Source: Neopestalotiopsis rosae
Taxonomy: Eukaryota > Ascomycota > Sordariomycetes > Amphisphaeriales > Sporocadaceae
NCBI GenBank assembly: GCA_023078685.1
Contig: JALGAS010000004.1
Coordinates: 2,046,001-2,110,000, forward strand
Length of the DNA: 64,000 bases
Reading direction: 5' to 3'
In this document: piece after piece, positions 1-13,200 of the stretch
Layout of the letters: every line of letters starts with the position of its first letter
Numbering within the stretch: the first letter of the stretch is position 1
Notes under the pieces: generated by a model
The model's database searches: none
What the model was told of the DNA's origin: nothing
What the model saw: only the letters and a program-made list of their open reading frames with translations
Program-made: the position numbers and the translations under genes

Positions 1-153
1 AGCTTCGGAATGGTGTACCATGTCTTAAACTGATATTGGAGATTATACTCGGTCGAGGGTTGGAGCAAACATTTCGCGCTTCACGATTAGCTGATCGAGT
101 TTCTGGTTCGGCTTGTCGTCAGGTCGTAGTCGCTGAGTGCCGATGATAGCCTT

Positions 154-184
154 CGTCGTTGTCGTCGTCGTCGTCGTCGTCGTT
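154..184. repeat. (TCG)n microsatellite
   Basis: About ten near-perfect TCG/GTC triplets in a row, with one interruption near the left end. It lies outside any supported gene, so nothing indicates that it encodes a homopolymer. Confidence 0.85.
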
Positions 185-2633
185 GCTGAAGGCTTGTAAT
201 CTTTAGAGTTTGGAGAATCGTTGATCGCTCAGTACGTATCGTGCTTTCGAAGCGTTTGAGTGGTTTACTATGTAGTGCTCGGAGGGGCTCACTGACTCGG
301 ACGGTTCTCGGCGCCTGGGAGGTCGATTTGGGCTCTGACGGCCGCGGAAGGAGAGTTCGATCGGTCTATGCTTTCGTGAGGGTGGTTAGATACCTAAGTG
401 AGCTGATTTCATGGTGATAGGTTTCAATAAATCGGTAAATATTGCCTCGGTATCGGCTCACGCTCACCACAGCAGAGGCCCGACGTATAAATTGCGGACG
501 GCCTCCAGGGTCTACAAAGTGCAATTCTGATCTCGGGTCTTCACCCTTTCCGTCAAGCGCCATCCTTCCGCAGAGATGTTCCACGAAGACCACCGGAAAG
601 GACTGGTTGCCTCGTTGCTGGTACGTACAGGTCGGATCTCCCTGCATATTGGCCACTCCCTGGTGACTAGGCGTCTAAGTAGCGAACTGGCTGGTCAATA
701 TCCACGCCATACCGTACGCTTAAGGTTCGCCATGACTTGTATAAGCTTAGCTTGGGCAATTGATCCAGAGGGTTGGGTCAGTATAGGAGTATCTGTCCTC
801 GAGTCGTTTGCCTGACAAGGCCGTGCGTTCCTATAACAACCTCCACAAACCTCCCTTCACTCCGTGCAACCTTTCTCCCTTAACCTCTTGTTCAGTCTTT
901 CATTGACATCGTCATCGTTTCGGTGAATGCAGGTGACTAGGTGATAATGACCCCTTTCGACAGCCACGTCTTCATTTGCGACAGCCTCATAGGGCAATGC
1001 GACCGCCTCTCTGCCCGTCACAGGGATGATTTAGCGAAAATAGCCAGCACAACCAAGATCAGCGAGCCTTACGACTCAGTGGAATTAATGACACCGTCTC
1101 GCGCTTCAGCGGATGCAACCCTTAAAGAAGATTGCTTCCGATACGTATGGCTTGAGCCTATCTCGCGGAAGAATTATGGATATCCAATGGCAAGAAGCTA
1201 ACACAAGGGATCAACCGTACGTACGGACGGGTCGTTCCTCTAATCCGCCTCCGCTGCAAGTGCACAAAATTCCCTTGCAGACAACATGGATGTTCATTCA
1301 GCTGAAATGGGTCTCGATTGGTCTTGACAAACATATCGCTAGCTAATTTGATAACCCTGAACCGGTCAACACCAGGTCGACAAATATAGCTCGCATATGT
1401 TACATCACATACGATATCTACGCAAATTAAGCAATATACCAGCGCATACAGCATTACGACTACCGCGCTTAACACCAAATGAATCCGAATGGGAATCTCG
1501 AAGTTCAACCGTGATAGGAATCTCCGCACTGGATTAAGATTCATGGGCCGTGGCACTCCAGTGAAGCTGCAGGACACTTAATGAACCAATCCCAGCAAGT
1601 TCCTATGCGGCTTTTAATGGTCATGAGGCCCACGGGCCGTATCTCTCCCTGGGATGATAGTAGTTTTGTTCTATTCAGGGGAGTATACCTGATTGGTAGT
1701 CGAGCCACTATAAAGAGCACTGTAACACGGGATTGGCTCAAACCCTAGGTCGGTGCCAGGCTCAGATGCAGTGCAAGTCCACTGATGTGCACACTGCTAC
1801 CCGCTCCCAGTCGCTAAAGTACTGCCAAGCAGGCCCAATGCGACGGGCCGCTGTATGTCACAAGGGAGGGCGAGGGAGGAAGCAGTTTTCCGATATGCCT
1901 GAGTAATGATCCTGACCCGGCACTGAGGAATCATGGACATTTTTAGTGTAGTCCGACATCTAGCATCGATCGGGCATCCGTTCCGACACGATGTACGATT
2001 AATGATCAATATTTACCCTCCGGGCATCACTGACGCCGGAATCACTGCTCGGCGATCAAAAGGGATTGATTGATGTTGTTCACTTCATGGCCAGTGACTT
2101 GAGTTTTGGCCAGCTCAATCCGGTCGTCGCAAAGTTTTTCAGATTGTCAATGAGGGGTAGACCGTTAGGCATTCGACTGGGATGGAAATCATGTTGTGAT
2201 TCGAAATTACGGCGATTTCGAAAGCATTGGCCATTGTTTCCATTTTTGCAGCTTGTTGACGACCCAAGTCCATGGTATGGGACCATTACCTTATCCCGGT
2301 ATAGCGGGTGCCCGCTAACCTCGGGAGGAGTGGGGGACTGGGGACGGGGTTTCCCGTGCAGTAGCAATTTTGCATCTGCCGACGATCTCTGCTTGATGCC
2401 GATGGTAAGTAAGTAAACAAAAAAGTAAAAAGAAGAAGAGACTCGAGCAGATGCATCAACAAGAACGATGTTCTGCTCTGAAGTGTATGCGCCCGTCATA
2501 TCAGCTAAGCCAACTGCCAAACAAGTGCTAGCGCATGCAAGCGTCACGCCACCCGCCAACGCCCGCCAGAATCTATACTCCCTGCGTATACAACAAAAAC
2601 AACAAAAAATATCACAACACCCTCGAGATGCTC

Positions 2634-2638
2634 AAAAA
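2634..2638 (-). terminator. RNA polymerase III terminator of tRNA-Arg
   Basis: A run of five T residues on the minus strand, starting about four bases after the tRNA 3' end. This is the usual Pol III stop signal. Confidence 0.75.
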
Positions 2639-2642
2639 TGAG

Positions 2643-2749
2643 AGGTCCGCCTGGGGATCGAACCCAGAATCTCCTGATGTCAACTGATTACACCCTGTAT
2701 GAACAGGAGCTGTCGTAGTCAGACGCAATGCCAATTCTGCCAACGGACC
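2643..2749 (-). tRNA. tRNA-Arg(ACG) with a 34-nt intron
   Basis: The minus strand folds as a canonical class I tRNA. The acceptor arm GGTCCGT pairs with GCGGACC, including one G-U pair. There is a TGG-containing D loop, an anticodon stem TCTGA/TCAGG, and a T arm CTGGG-TTCGATC-CCCAG with perfect pairing. The loop reads CTACGA-A, giving anticodon ACG (2716-2714), which would decode CGU/CGC after A-to-I editing. A 34-nt intron (2712-2679) sits one base 3' of the anticodon, the canonical position for nuclear tRNA introns. A T5 Pol III terminator follows. The mature length is 73 nt before CCA addition. Confidence 0.93.
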
Positions 2750-5700
2750 AAAGAAAGAACCTTGAATTTCTTCTTGGCTCCTTGTTGAAAGAAGGCTGGT
2801 TATTGCAGCTTATGGTAGGTGTGAGTGGGTAAAACCGAGCAGAATTTTCATGGCGCCGGCGTGTTTGGATAGGATTTCAAGGTTGTGGATATGAGGCACG
2901 CAGAGTTTTACGGGTGGCGGCAGGAAATGGTTGAGTATCAAATCTTGATATGTTCCGAGGTGGGCTACGACCTACCTCAACTCTATGCACTCTGCACCAA
3001 GTGAACAACCACAACAAGCGACTGTGTCGTAATGGACTAAAGTTTGAAACCTAAATTGAATCTTGCCTGGGATTGATATACTGCTGGATTGGGTATTAGA
3101 TATCGTCTAAGGCACTAGAAGTATACCCTAGTTGACAAGGGACATAGAGTCACACAAGCTCTATAATACCGGAAATATTATGCCAGTTGTGTAGGGCCAC
3201 CGTTGAATTGACACAAACTCAATGAAATGAGAGTCGCCCATTAAATTGAATCAATGTGCTTAAACAGCATTATTCAATATGGTGACATGTTATATACCAT
3301 GGTATGTATCGCTATGTACCCAGGAAAACATTCCCGCTATCTAGTGTATCAATGAAGCTCTCATATGAATTGATTATGAGAAACCATCGATCCAGAACAA
3401 AAACCAGAGCATATTCTACTATGAATCCCTGCAAGAGCTCACGTTGTGAGCTGCTTCACTCATGCGTTTCAACTGAAATTGCTCCCAGGTATCTCTTGGG
3501 TTTCTCCTACACGAGTTATCATGGAACTAATTCTTTGACAAATGTGTAGTAACGATGTATCAACGGCGATACTCATTCCTCTGTGATGCTTGTATACTGA
3601 TACTGACACATTGGAACACGAGCCATGACAGTATCAGAAACTATTGCCTCCCTTAAGCTGAAGCACATTGATATGATATATCTTGAGTATGTGTGCCATT
3701 GATGGCGAAGAATAGGCTTGAGCAATCGAGACTAGAGATTACATCCAGTTTATGTTTATCTACTTGACCCAACGCAATGAATAGACTAGCAATGGCAGTA
3801 TTGAATCCATTCTCCTTTTTATATGCTGATGGTCATTACCACGTGAGTTTCTTCGCACGTAGGCACTTATAAATGAAGGTAATTGGGAGAACATCCATTG
3901 AAGTCAAGATTGAGAAGAACTCATTGATTCCGTTGGCTCTGCTTCGCTATACTCATAATGTTGATAACCGCCACCGGCATCAAGTCAGAAGCCTAGCACA
4001 TAGTTTGTAGACTTAACTCATACAGCTTCACAGTAACAATCACAAAGTCACAATTTGAGTAGGATGCAAAGATGATACGCTCCGTCACAGCTCCTCGAGT
4101 TTCGTTATTGCTGTCATGGCCGGCTGCGATTTCCCCATACACTCGACATCACGACACGCAACAGGAGGCCTCAATTATTCGTCTGCTGATCAGTTGCTGG
4201 CTTGGCCGGATTGGCAATGAGTTTACTTGCATCCATTCCTTGAGACTGCCCCCTGGATTCATCATGATCATCGAGAAGACACAAAGTCCCAAGCAACTCC
4301 GCCATTGATGACTCGTCATCTACACCACTATAGATCGTCAGGTTAAGACGAGGCAACCTCCAAAGCCACAATTCTGAAAGCGGATCTGACGGAATGTTAT
4401 AATCACTCTACCTGTGGAATTAATGACATTTTTCTTGAAATAAGATCGTAATGAGATGCTCATGGGATCAAGGTCGGATATCGCGACTTTTTCGTATCAC
4501 TATCTTGGCTTTCATTCTAAAACGGGTCGTTACAGCTAATTTTAGAGACATTAATATTCAGCCTCGTCGGATGACGGTACTCGATTGCACACTTCCAGCT
4601 TGGTCGATGAGGCTGTGCAAGCAGTGCACCAATCATTAGTGTTTTTATCCTGATGCCTGGAATCCATTCTCTAATTGTACCACAATTGGCCAAATCCTCA
4701 AGTTGTAGGTCTCAGGCGTCTTTCACAGCAATTTAAGCTCCATCAAAGCTGTCGAGTATGTGGGACATTGGAGACAATTCGGCCTCCGTACTCCGTGTCT
4801 TCAAACTTCTCCGTCGTCGTGGGGTAGCTTCGGTAAGTTGCAAACACAAGGGAAGCCTGGCAAATGATCAGAGCCGGCAGAAGTTGTGTGAGCAAGCTTG
4901 CCTACATTTAAAGGGTCCGTTGAGATTCAAATTGCTGTGAAAGTACCCCAATTGTCCTAATTTGCGTTATCCAATTGGGCGGCTTCGGTGTGCACCAACT
5001 ATAGCAGCGGGCGCTGACTTGTGGCACCAATCGCGAACGCCCACCATTATGATAATCGCGTCACGATGGAATCTGATGCGCTTCTCACACCGGCTATCCA
5101 ATAGCGTTTTGGGGTGGCTGTCAATTTCACAACCAATATGTGAGACATTGCATCTTCTGTCGTTCATTAGATGCCCGGGTATACAGGGAAAGGAAATATT
5201 GTAAGCGATCAGTATTTGGATCACCCGCGATCAGTTTGAGTAGGTGTCGACGTGGGCTGACCAACCAATCCCCGAAGTCTGAGTTGTATTCCGTTATACT
5301 GTACCACCCACTTCGGTTGCTTTTTTCTTGATTTCCCTACTTAATACGCACAACGTGGCTGGAAACGTGATGTGCACGAGCAAGCCATGCTCGCCATGTG
5401 CACTTTTCATTCGGCGTGTGCTTGCACGTGCGCGACGTGCGCACGAGACATACAGAGCAAGGCAACAACAAGGCTGCCAGTGTAGCAGTGTTGCGTTGTA
5501 TCATAGGCGGGAGATAAAGTGATACTTTTCCCGCACCATTCTAGGACGCACGAACCCCTCTTCTCGAACCTTGGAGTGCATCGATACGCTATCCTGTAGG
5601 GCTACGAAGCTGCTCTTTCGAGCCAATTCCCCACAAGGTGATCCAGTGATAAAGCTTACAAGTGAATAATTACTGCGTGCTGCAATGCATCTGTTGTGTC

Positions 5701-7796
5701 CCCGAGCCTATTGGAACCTTCCCGGAACATAGTATGAAATGTTGAAAGTTTCTCATTTAGTCGGGCTGCATATGTAGCTATTTATCGATGTTTCTTCGCA
5801 CTAGGTCAGAAAAGTTAATGGCGCAGCCTTCATCGTTCGTCCACCGTATCAAATCCTTCGCGATATGCTCAACTTTGAATAAGTGCTTACAATACCTCTA
5901 TGGTTCTTTCGGGTCTCATGTCTTACGGCTTTATGTCACGGCGTTAAGTTCTTATCCGTTATGGAGATCTGCGGTGAGATCCTCTGCGGCCGATCGACAT
6001 CTTTTCAGGGCCCTCACCGAGCAGCCGTTGGAGCCTACTGGCCAATTACTGTGTAGGTGGTATAGCTGCAGTGCGGAGAAGCTGCAGTGCTTGTATAGCA
6101 TCATAACATTGTTCGTAAGCGGACACTTTTCTGACCCCAACGTTTCAGTCCATATTGCCGCGTTTAGGCGTAATCGATTCATCATTTACTTGCATCTGAC
6201 AGCACATCATGATCTCACCATTGCATATGACAGGCGGTTCCTACTTAGATACTCGCCAAGAGAGCCCAAGATTGCAACCCCCTCTACACGATGCTGCACA
6301 AAGAATAATTGGAGAACTGCAACTCTGTCCAATGTCTTGATCTCTCACTCCCATGTCCAATTGGGTGTCCCCACGAACGCCGTCACGCTTGCTCTGGGGC
6401 AGCAACACGCGAGAACCTTGATAAAGGAAGGGCACGAGTTTGCTACAACAACAACCAAACAACAACCCAAAAGAGAAAAAAAAAAAAAGAGAGATGAAAA
6501 GAACATGTTCAGTATGATCGTAGACACGGGTTACATAGTAGATTCTAGCACAACCCCTCCCTCGCAACACGATACCTCATGAGGCTAGCGATGATCGTCG
6601 TGCCAGAATATTGATTCCGGTGGATGCCTTTTGAAGTATGTATCCATGGATACCTATGAATCGATCGCTGGGACGAATCACTTAGATGCGCATCAAACTG
6701 CCGCCTCTTTCGGTGAGCATAAACCCTCACTAAGACTCCCAGATATTTATCTAATCTACCTGTTCGGGACAATACTGTAAGTATATGGGTGTATACTTAA
6801 CAAAATGCATGGACAATATGATACATATTCCTGATCCGGAGTTTCGGAGTGCGCAAATGCGAATGGACTTCGCAAACGGTTTCAGAAATGCTAATACTGC
6901 CAACATGGGTTCCTTACCCGAAGCATTCCTTCGGTGAACCGTGACACTAGCATGGAATGATCAGTTTTCGTCCCGAAATTGATACTGCTACCTTCTTTGT
7001 CAACCACTGTGCACTTGAGCCAACTTGTATCAAAGATGTTGTGGATTCCTGCGACAACGGTAATTAATACTACAATTAGCTACGTAACCCGCGTAGACGT
7101 ACGCAATATCGTAATTTTCAGGCAAACCCAATCTCCCGCCCATGTTTCCATAGCCTGGCCAGGTATCAAACCTAGATCTCTGTAGCCGCTTGTCGCCCTG
7201 CTTGTTTGCGGCATATCTTGTGCAATCTGTTCCTTACCAGCCTTCCCAGCCAGTCGGTCCACCGACCTCAGTGGCGCATATAGCTGAAAAATAAGACCCG
7301 ATGATCCTCTAATACAGGATGTTTCGACATAATCCGTCATTGTCTTGAGCCGCACATCCCTTGCTAAAGCAAACGGAGGATTTCGCAGGGGATGCTTTGG
7401 TATGCTGAGACTGGTTCCTGGCGGCTGACCCGGCTGGCGGTTGCCTTCTTTTTACTCTACCCCACTCTGAATGGTAGATCGCCCACATCCGGTTTAGGTA
7501 AGGCACGGCAAAGTGATAGCCGATCCCTTGATACCACGGATATTGTCCTTGATTATTGTTCACCGACTCCAAGGTGCCGAAAATTCGGTGAAGTGACCTG
7601 GCGAAAATGGTAGTTGCTAATCGACCTGTATTCGACTTGATTGTGATTGTAATGGTGAATTGGAAAAGAGCCATGTGCATGAGCACGAAGGTAGTGGGAC
7701 AGTCAGTCAATCTTGGTATTGTATGTAGTTCAAGGCCAAAAGTAGATAGAGTAAATGACACACTAGATATATGTAATGGATCAATAACATCGATCG
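2750..7796. other. 5-kb gene-poor stretch
   Basis: I find no supported gene. The longest frame (5788-6582, plus) has no recognisable domain, and its end is made of an A-rich low-complexity tract around 6476-6489. There is no transposase or reverse-transcriptase signature, no long terminal repeat pair, and no strong RIP-like AT collapse visible by eye. It could hold old, degraded repeats or long noncoding transcripts, but nothing in the sequence decides this. Confidence 0.5.
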
Positions 7797-10205
7797 CTAT
7801 TGCTCGGCACTAAGGCCACTCTGCGAAGCTTCGTCTACGTCCATCATCATCTGATCAGCCTGCTCTAGATTCTTGGTAGTAGCAATGGTAGGGGGTGTCG
7901 AATCGACTGTCTCTGGCGTCTCGTCGGCTGTAGACATTTCCGTGTCGTTCATGTCTGTGAAAACGTCCTCAACTGCTGGAGTAGAAGTCACATGCTTGTC
8001 GAACTCAGATCCGACTCCAAATTCGTGGGTAGTGCTGTTGTATGTAAACCATTTGTTGTTACGAGCGGCCATACGACAAGCCAGCCAGAGGATGCGTTCA
8101 ATCCTTTCTTCCGTCATTGACGCCACCTCAAAGTATTTCTCATCGTCGTCTATCTTGTCGTTTCGGAAGAAACCAGTCGGGTAATACTTGTCCACCCAAA
8201 GTAACCCCTTCATGGCGAAATCTTCTGGAAGCGGACGTGGAACTTCATTCTCCGGCTGAGGAAATTCGCTGCTATTGATACGGTCATAGTCTCGATACGA
8301 GAGGAGTAGAGAATTCAATAACGAAGCTGCCATCTCCCACGGAAAGCTCTTCTCAACCAAGCTCATTGCTGAAGGATAAGACATAAGATGATCCATGAAA
8401 ACAAGCACCGTATGGAAGTAAGGGAGGATGTTGGGGTCAGCGAGTCGCTGGAACACAACTTTCTGCGTACCTTGGGCCAACTGTAGCGCCCGCTTGAAAG
8501 ACTCTGGCATCTCAGAAGGTTCTGCCAAGGTGAGATCAGCAGCATCATCTGTCTTCGGTGGGCGGATCGCCTGGAATATAAAGTTGTCATCTTTTCCATA
8601 TGACAGCAGCGCACAACAATTCGAAATCCCGATGTAGTACCCAGCCTCCATCCAACGCCTGGTGCTTCTGCCGATGTGATTGTCCAAGTCTTGTAGGAAT
8701 CCATCCATTGCCCCAAAGAGATCATCTTGACTCTTGCCACTGAAAAGAATTCCATGCGCTTTGACGAAAGATGAGTCGATCGGAGGGAGACGAGACTTTT
8801 GTGCTGTGGCATTCAAGATGGGGTCAAAGAGCGTCATGATAGAATCGCGAGCCGACGTGAAAGGTGTGGGAACGCAAAGAGACTTGCTGTAGTAGAAGAG
8901 CTGCTGCAGCGCGTTGGGTCGAGCTAGGATCGCGAGGTGATGATAAAGTCTACCAGTAGTTGGAGATTTATCTGATGCCTTCGAGTACCAGTGTCGTGAT
9001 ACAGAAGTCCACACCTCCCTGTCGCGGATATCGTCGTCTTCTATGGCCATTCTGTATCGTCCCAGATCGCCCAGACACTCTATCCAGGTATCTTCAAATG
9101 CGGGCACAGTTTCGTACAACAGGGCCATCATTGAGTAGGCCAGATAAATGAACGTAAGCATGTGTTCCAGGGACGCTGGTAGCCGATGTCTAAGAAGTTC
9201 CAGAAAAGAATGGATCCCGTGGCGCCACATCCTCGCAGGCATAGCACTGTGAATCGAAGTTAGACAACCCATCTACCATTCGAAATGAAACAACTTACTA
9301 TTTCGAAGCTAGTCGCCGTAAAGCAGGGTTGGCTGATGGGTGCTGACTAGCGAGAAAGAAGTCGTGATGCTCATGCAATAGAGTCCTATGCAACGCTATC
9401 AAGGCTTGCCATTGTTCGTTGTTAAGTTTCCCTCCGCTTTGCGAGCTCTGAGCATTGTCGACCTCGATGCACTTACTCTCCACCATTACTAAGCCAGCGT
9501 AAATACCCTTAACTTCCGCAACCAGTTGTTCTTGAGAGATCGGTCTAGTCTCTGGTTGTTTAATAAGAGGAGTAATGTGTTCATCCCCAGGTGGATCTTC
9601 CTCCGTAGGCACCGCCTGAGACTGAGTATCCTGGTTCCTTACCCTATTTGATTGTCTACCTTTAACTGGAGTCGTGTCCTTGGAGGGGTTGTTCGGGTCA
9701 TACAGGCCACGATTACTTGTTTGTGGTCCCCGACCAAAGGCAGGATCTCGAGAAGTGTTTGTACTCTTGACGGCAGCTCTGGAGCGAGGCATAGCTGTCT
9801 GGCCCTCAGGTGGTTTGCCACGTGGAGGAGAGGTTTCATCAACCTTGGACTCCCTGAAAGGATCATTAGGTCCTGAGCTTAATTGGTTCCTTGAGTGGTG
9901 TCAGCTGATTGGCCCCGAGGATATGGGACTGTCAAGTATAAAAGGGTTACTAACCCCCGATCAGTGCCTCTCCCATCACCCTGATTGAATTTTCGACAGT
10001 CCACAATAAGCTGTGCTAATGTTGCTTTCTTGCTGTCCAGGACGTCTTGATGGGTTGTTGTGAAATGTTGTTTAATCCTTTCATCACTGTCGGCAAATTT
10101 GCCTGGACAGTCTTTCCAATGACATTGCAGCTGATTGGCGCGCCTGAGCGACTTGATAAATGATTGCTCGACATCAGATTTTCTAGCCGTCATCATGATT
10201 CTCAT
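7797..10205 (-). CDS. Est1/SMG7-type DNA/RNA-binding protein with N-terminal C2H2 zinc finger
   Basis: Three exons (10205-9955, 9853-9299, 9246-7797) with introns of 101 and 52 nt join in perfect phase into 751 aa. Residues about 28-52 form a C2H2 finger (C28, C33, H47, H52). Residues 84-190 are low-complexity and polar. From about 195 there is a helical region typical of the fungal Est1-type family, with an EQWQALIALHRTLLHEH segment, then KYAMPARMWRHG and the conserved WIECLGDLGRYRMAIEDDD and GRLYHHLAIL motifs of the 14-3-3/TPR-like SMG5-SMG7-Est1 domain. The C-terminus (about 640-751) is acidic and disordered. Relatives act in telomerase recruitment or nonsense-mediated decay, but this lineage of fungal proteins is expanded and mostly uncharacterised, so I do not assign it as the true Est1. 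The finger is joined by inference: GT/AG sites and phase 2+1 fit exactly. An additional 5' exon cannot be excluded. Confidence 0.85.
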
Positions 10206-13200
10206 CTAGCGCAAGTCTGAACGTAAGGCGTTTAGGCCGTTTATGTGAGTTGTTCCTCAATTGCCTGGACATAGGTCTTGACCTAAACAATGCCAGGTTT
10301 GTTCAGGTAGCCTCTCGACTCCTGTCTCTATTGGCGATTTTATCTCCAAAAGATAATGCAGAGACCTCTAGGCAGTGATCACTAGGCAGTGATCTCCGCG
10401 TCGTGGCTTCCTGTTCGTGTGGCAAGAAGTCTGATGAATCATCCAAACTGATTCGTCGTCGCTCAGGCTGAGCAGGAGCTACCCAACTGCTTACGTTAAT
10501 CACATGACTTCCTCGCCATTGGACCTTTTGGCAGGCATAAAAGTACTACGCACCGACAGAAGGACGAAATCTCAGCTTGTAGTCGTCAGAGAGTTCCAAT
10601 ACCACAGTCTGCTTTGTGAACAGAGCAGATGCGGGGTTCTCAATGAAATCTAGGCAGGACCTGGGTTAAGCAAAACCAGCGCTGAACTCGGGTGTGTGCA
10701 CGAAATAATTAGGCGAAACGATGGCGCAAGCGGGGCATTTCGGGATAGCTGCTGCAATTGCAATGGAATTGAATTTGGAATGCTATCATGGCCACCAACA
10801 TTGAATGAAATCAAAGCATGGAATTGATCAGTATTCGAGGCTCTACCTCAAGGGATATCTATACGATTCAACAAAAATGCAAGGCAATTTTAATCAGGTC
10901 GCGACCAAACACTAAAAAGGTGATTCCATTTATTTCCGCCCCCCTCGTGTGCATTTAATAAGCTGAGAAGTATGGGCTAGGTACCATGCAATGTCTGTGG
11001 ATTCTGGACGCCTTATTTTTTTAAGCCGCATTTGTGGCGAACCAGTCCGCCAGCAAACCCCACTGCTTCTCAAGCTCTTTTCTAACCTTCTAATACTCCC
11101 TCTCGTCGAAGTTCAATTCCTTTCATTCATCCTCTTCTCCAGCGACCTCAACAATCCCAATCCCTTTTCATCCTTCATACCAACAAAACCTGTTCGTCAG
11201 GCAGAGTCGCGTCAAAAGTTATGGTAAACAAAGCGTTCGGCTAGCAACGCCAGTTACCTGGCCCACAAGCGGGCGCTTGCTTCACCGAATACAGACAGGG
11301 AAGGCACTTTGGAGTAGGATTGTAAAGCATAAACGTCCTAGAGATGACAACACACCGAAAAATCCGAACAAGAATATGCAAAGATATCCCTGAAGTTGGA
11401 CTGGGATGTGGGGGCCAGCCTTGCGCAGCCTTATCCCTTCAGAGGCTCCTTACAATTCAGGAAATACCGACTCATGATGGCTTCGTTTTTACAGTCTCGT
11501 GGTGCAGTAATTGAGGTTATTTTAGGAGGCCTGCGTAGACATAATCGGGCGCGTGCAGTGATATCAAAGCATAAGACACTGTTGAGGCAAGCAAGCGGGG
11601 GGTTGATGAAAAGTGGTAGAATTATTGTAAGTGTGAAGAAAGCAAGACAAAAGGACTAGGATTCCGATCAGTGCCTCTTCCTTTTTCGGCGGTTCCAGCC
11701 AACCATCGTTTGATCTACATTTCTGTGACTGGATAGCATGCATGAAGCAAGCAAATTTCGGTCCTCTTGTCGAGCCGCATTCCTTGGAGACACTGCTCCT
11801 CAGGACTATTGAGCAATATACCCATATGGTCACTCTATTGGTCCCGCATCCAGATTGAGCATATACCACAATACGATCGGAGGCAGTCAATGGTGCGATG
11901 AATGGCTGTTTTCTTCATCTTCTAATAGAATGCGAACTTTCGGGGATTATCGTTTGCTAGGCATTAATCGAAGAAATCCTTCATAGCAGCGGCAAGGTCA
12001 CTGCTGTTGATTGGCTCGAATACAAGCTGAAAGGCCCCTAGGGTAGTAGTGGCAATAAAAGATTCTGACAGCTGAGTCACGCGCATATCGTATGTAAGGC
12101 AGTGTGTCTATATTTGCCGCCGTTGTGCGTCTGTCTACCTATAACACAGGGACTTCTGTCTTTACTGAAATTACTTCCATTCTCAGCTCCTGCTCGGACT
12201 GATCGATACGTCTAAATGACTCGATGGCCGTCTTGCTTACTATGCGCCCCGTCTTACGAAGCAAGCTGAGCACCTGGCGACAATCCTAAGGGAACGCCGG
12301 TGACTTTGACGAGTATAGGGAATATTTCTCTACTAGATCCTGGGACGTCACCCTTATCAGCCACAGCTGGCATGACACGACCAGGGGATCAACTCATGGC
12401 GGTTGACTCCATCTCAGCTGTACGAAGACGAGGCTTCTTGTCAACGAATAGTGGCAATGTGCGTGGCAACAAGCCTCGATATTGCTATTCGATATGCTGT
12501 TAGCACGGATGCGCTGTCGGGCTTTTGTTCGGTCGCCAGCATAGATAATCATCGACCTCTAATCCGTACCTAGTGCTCAAGTCATACGGAGCATCTCTAA
12601 CTAGCGGTGAGCAATCGCAACAACGGTCTACAAGAGTCGCCTTGACAGCCTGAGCAACTATCGTGAACCATGTGAAGCTACCCAATAGTGGATCAAACTC
12701 AGCATACATACCAGAAAGAAGCTATTCCCATCAAGGCGTCTTGGGCATCATTGGAGCAGCAACTCCTTTCTCTCGTTCGTGGCCGGGCGTTGAAGGTGGA
12801 AAATGAGGCATCAAGCTCCTTTTCCAAGAAACCACGACATCTTTCGAACTCCTTGATAAATGAAGCGAAGCCAGGTGACTTGGCAAGGCACTTCATGCAC
12901 GTCATCCTGACACCTCGATATTGGGCATGAAACTACGGAGGCTGATCTGTTGTGTTTGTTTTCAGCAATTCAAAGACAAGAGACAAGACTCTACCAATGA
13001 AGATCGATTGGTTGAATCAATAGGCGGATCCAGTTCCACCGGAAAGCATTGCCTCACTATGTGGTGCCAAAGGAACACATCGATAGGAGCACATCGATCC
13101 CACTGTTCCTTCACGACGTGTCCTGTCGCCACAAAGATGCAGCATCATCACGACATTAGCCCAATACACCAGAGATACTCTTTCAATCATACAAGTTGAC

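Larger units (their letters stand above)
1..2642. other. Gene-poor stretch, no supported gene
   Basis: No open frame here shows a recognisable domain, convincing splice structure or gene-like composition. The only clear structure is a short (TCG)n microsatellite near 154-184. Scattered frames of 60-160 codons overlap on both strands and look like chance. Confidence 0.6.

Noticed and set aside
6476..6489. Poly-A tract as a possible retroposon tail
   Set aside because: No upstream element, target-site duplication or reverse-transcriptase remnant seen.
5788..6582. 264-codon plus-strand frame in the left gene desert
   Set aside because: No domain or signal, ends in an A-rich low-complexity tract, and overlaps several unrelated frames on the other strand.
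9957..11685. A 15-bp match (CCGATCAGTGCCTCT) at about 9958 and 11664
   Set aside because: Too short for a repeat family, with no extended similarity on either side.
12500..12905. Two overlapping minus-strand frames with mildly protein-like composition
   Set aside because: The only GTATGT donor and TAG acceptor pair would make a 34-nt intron, too short for this genome; no recognisable motif.
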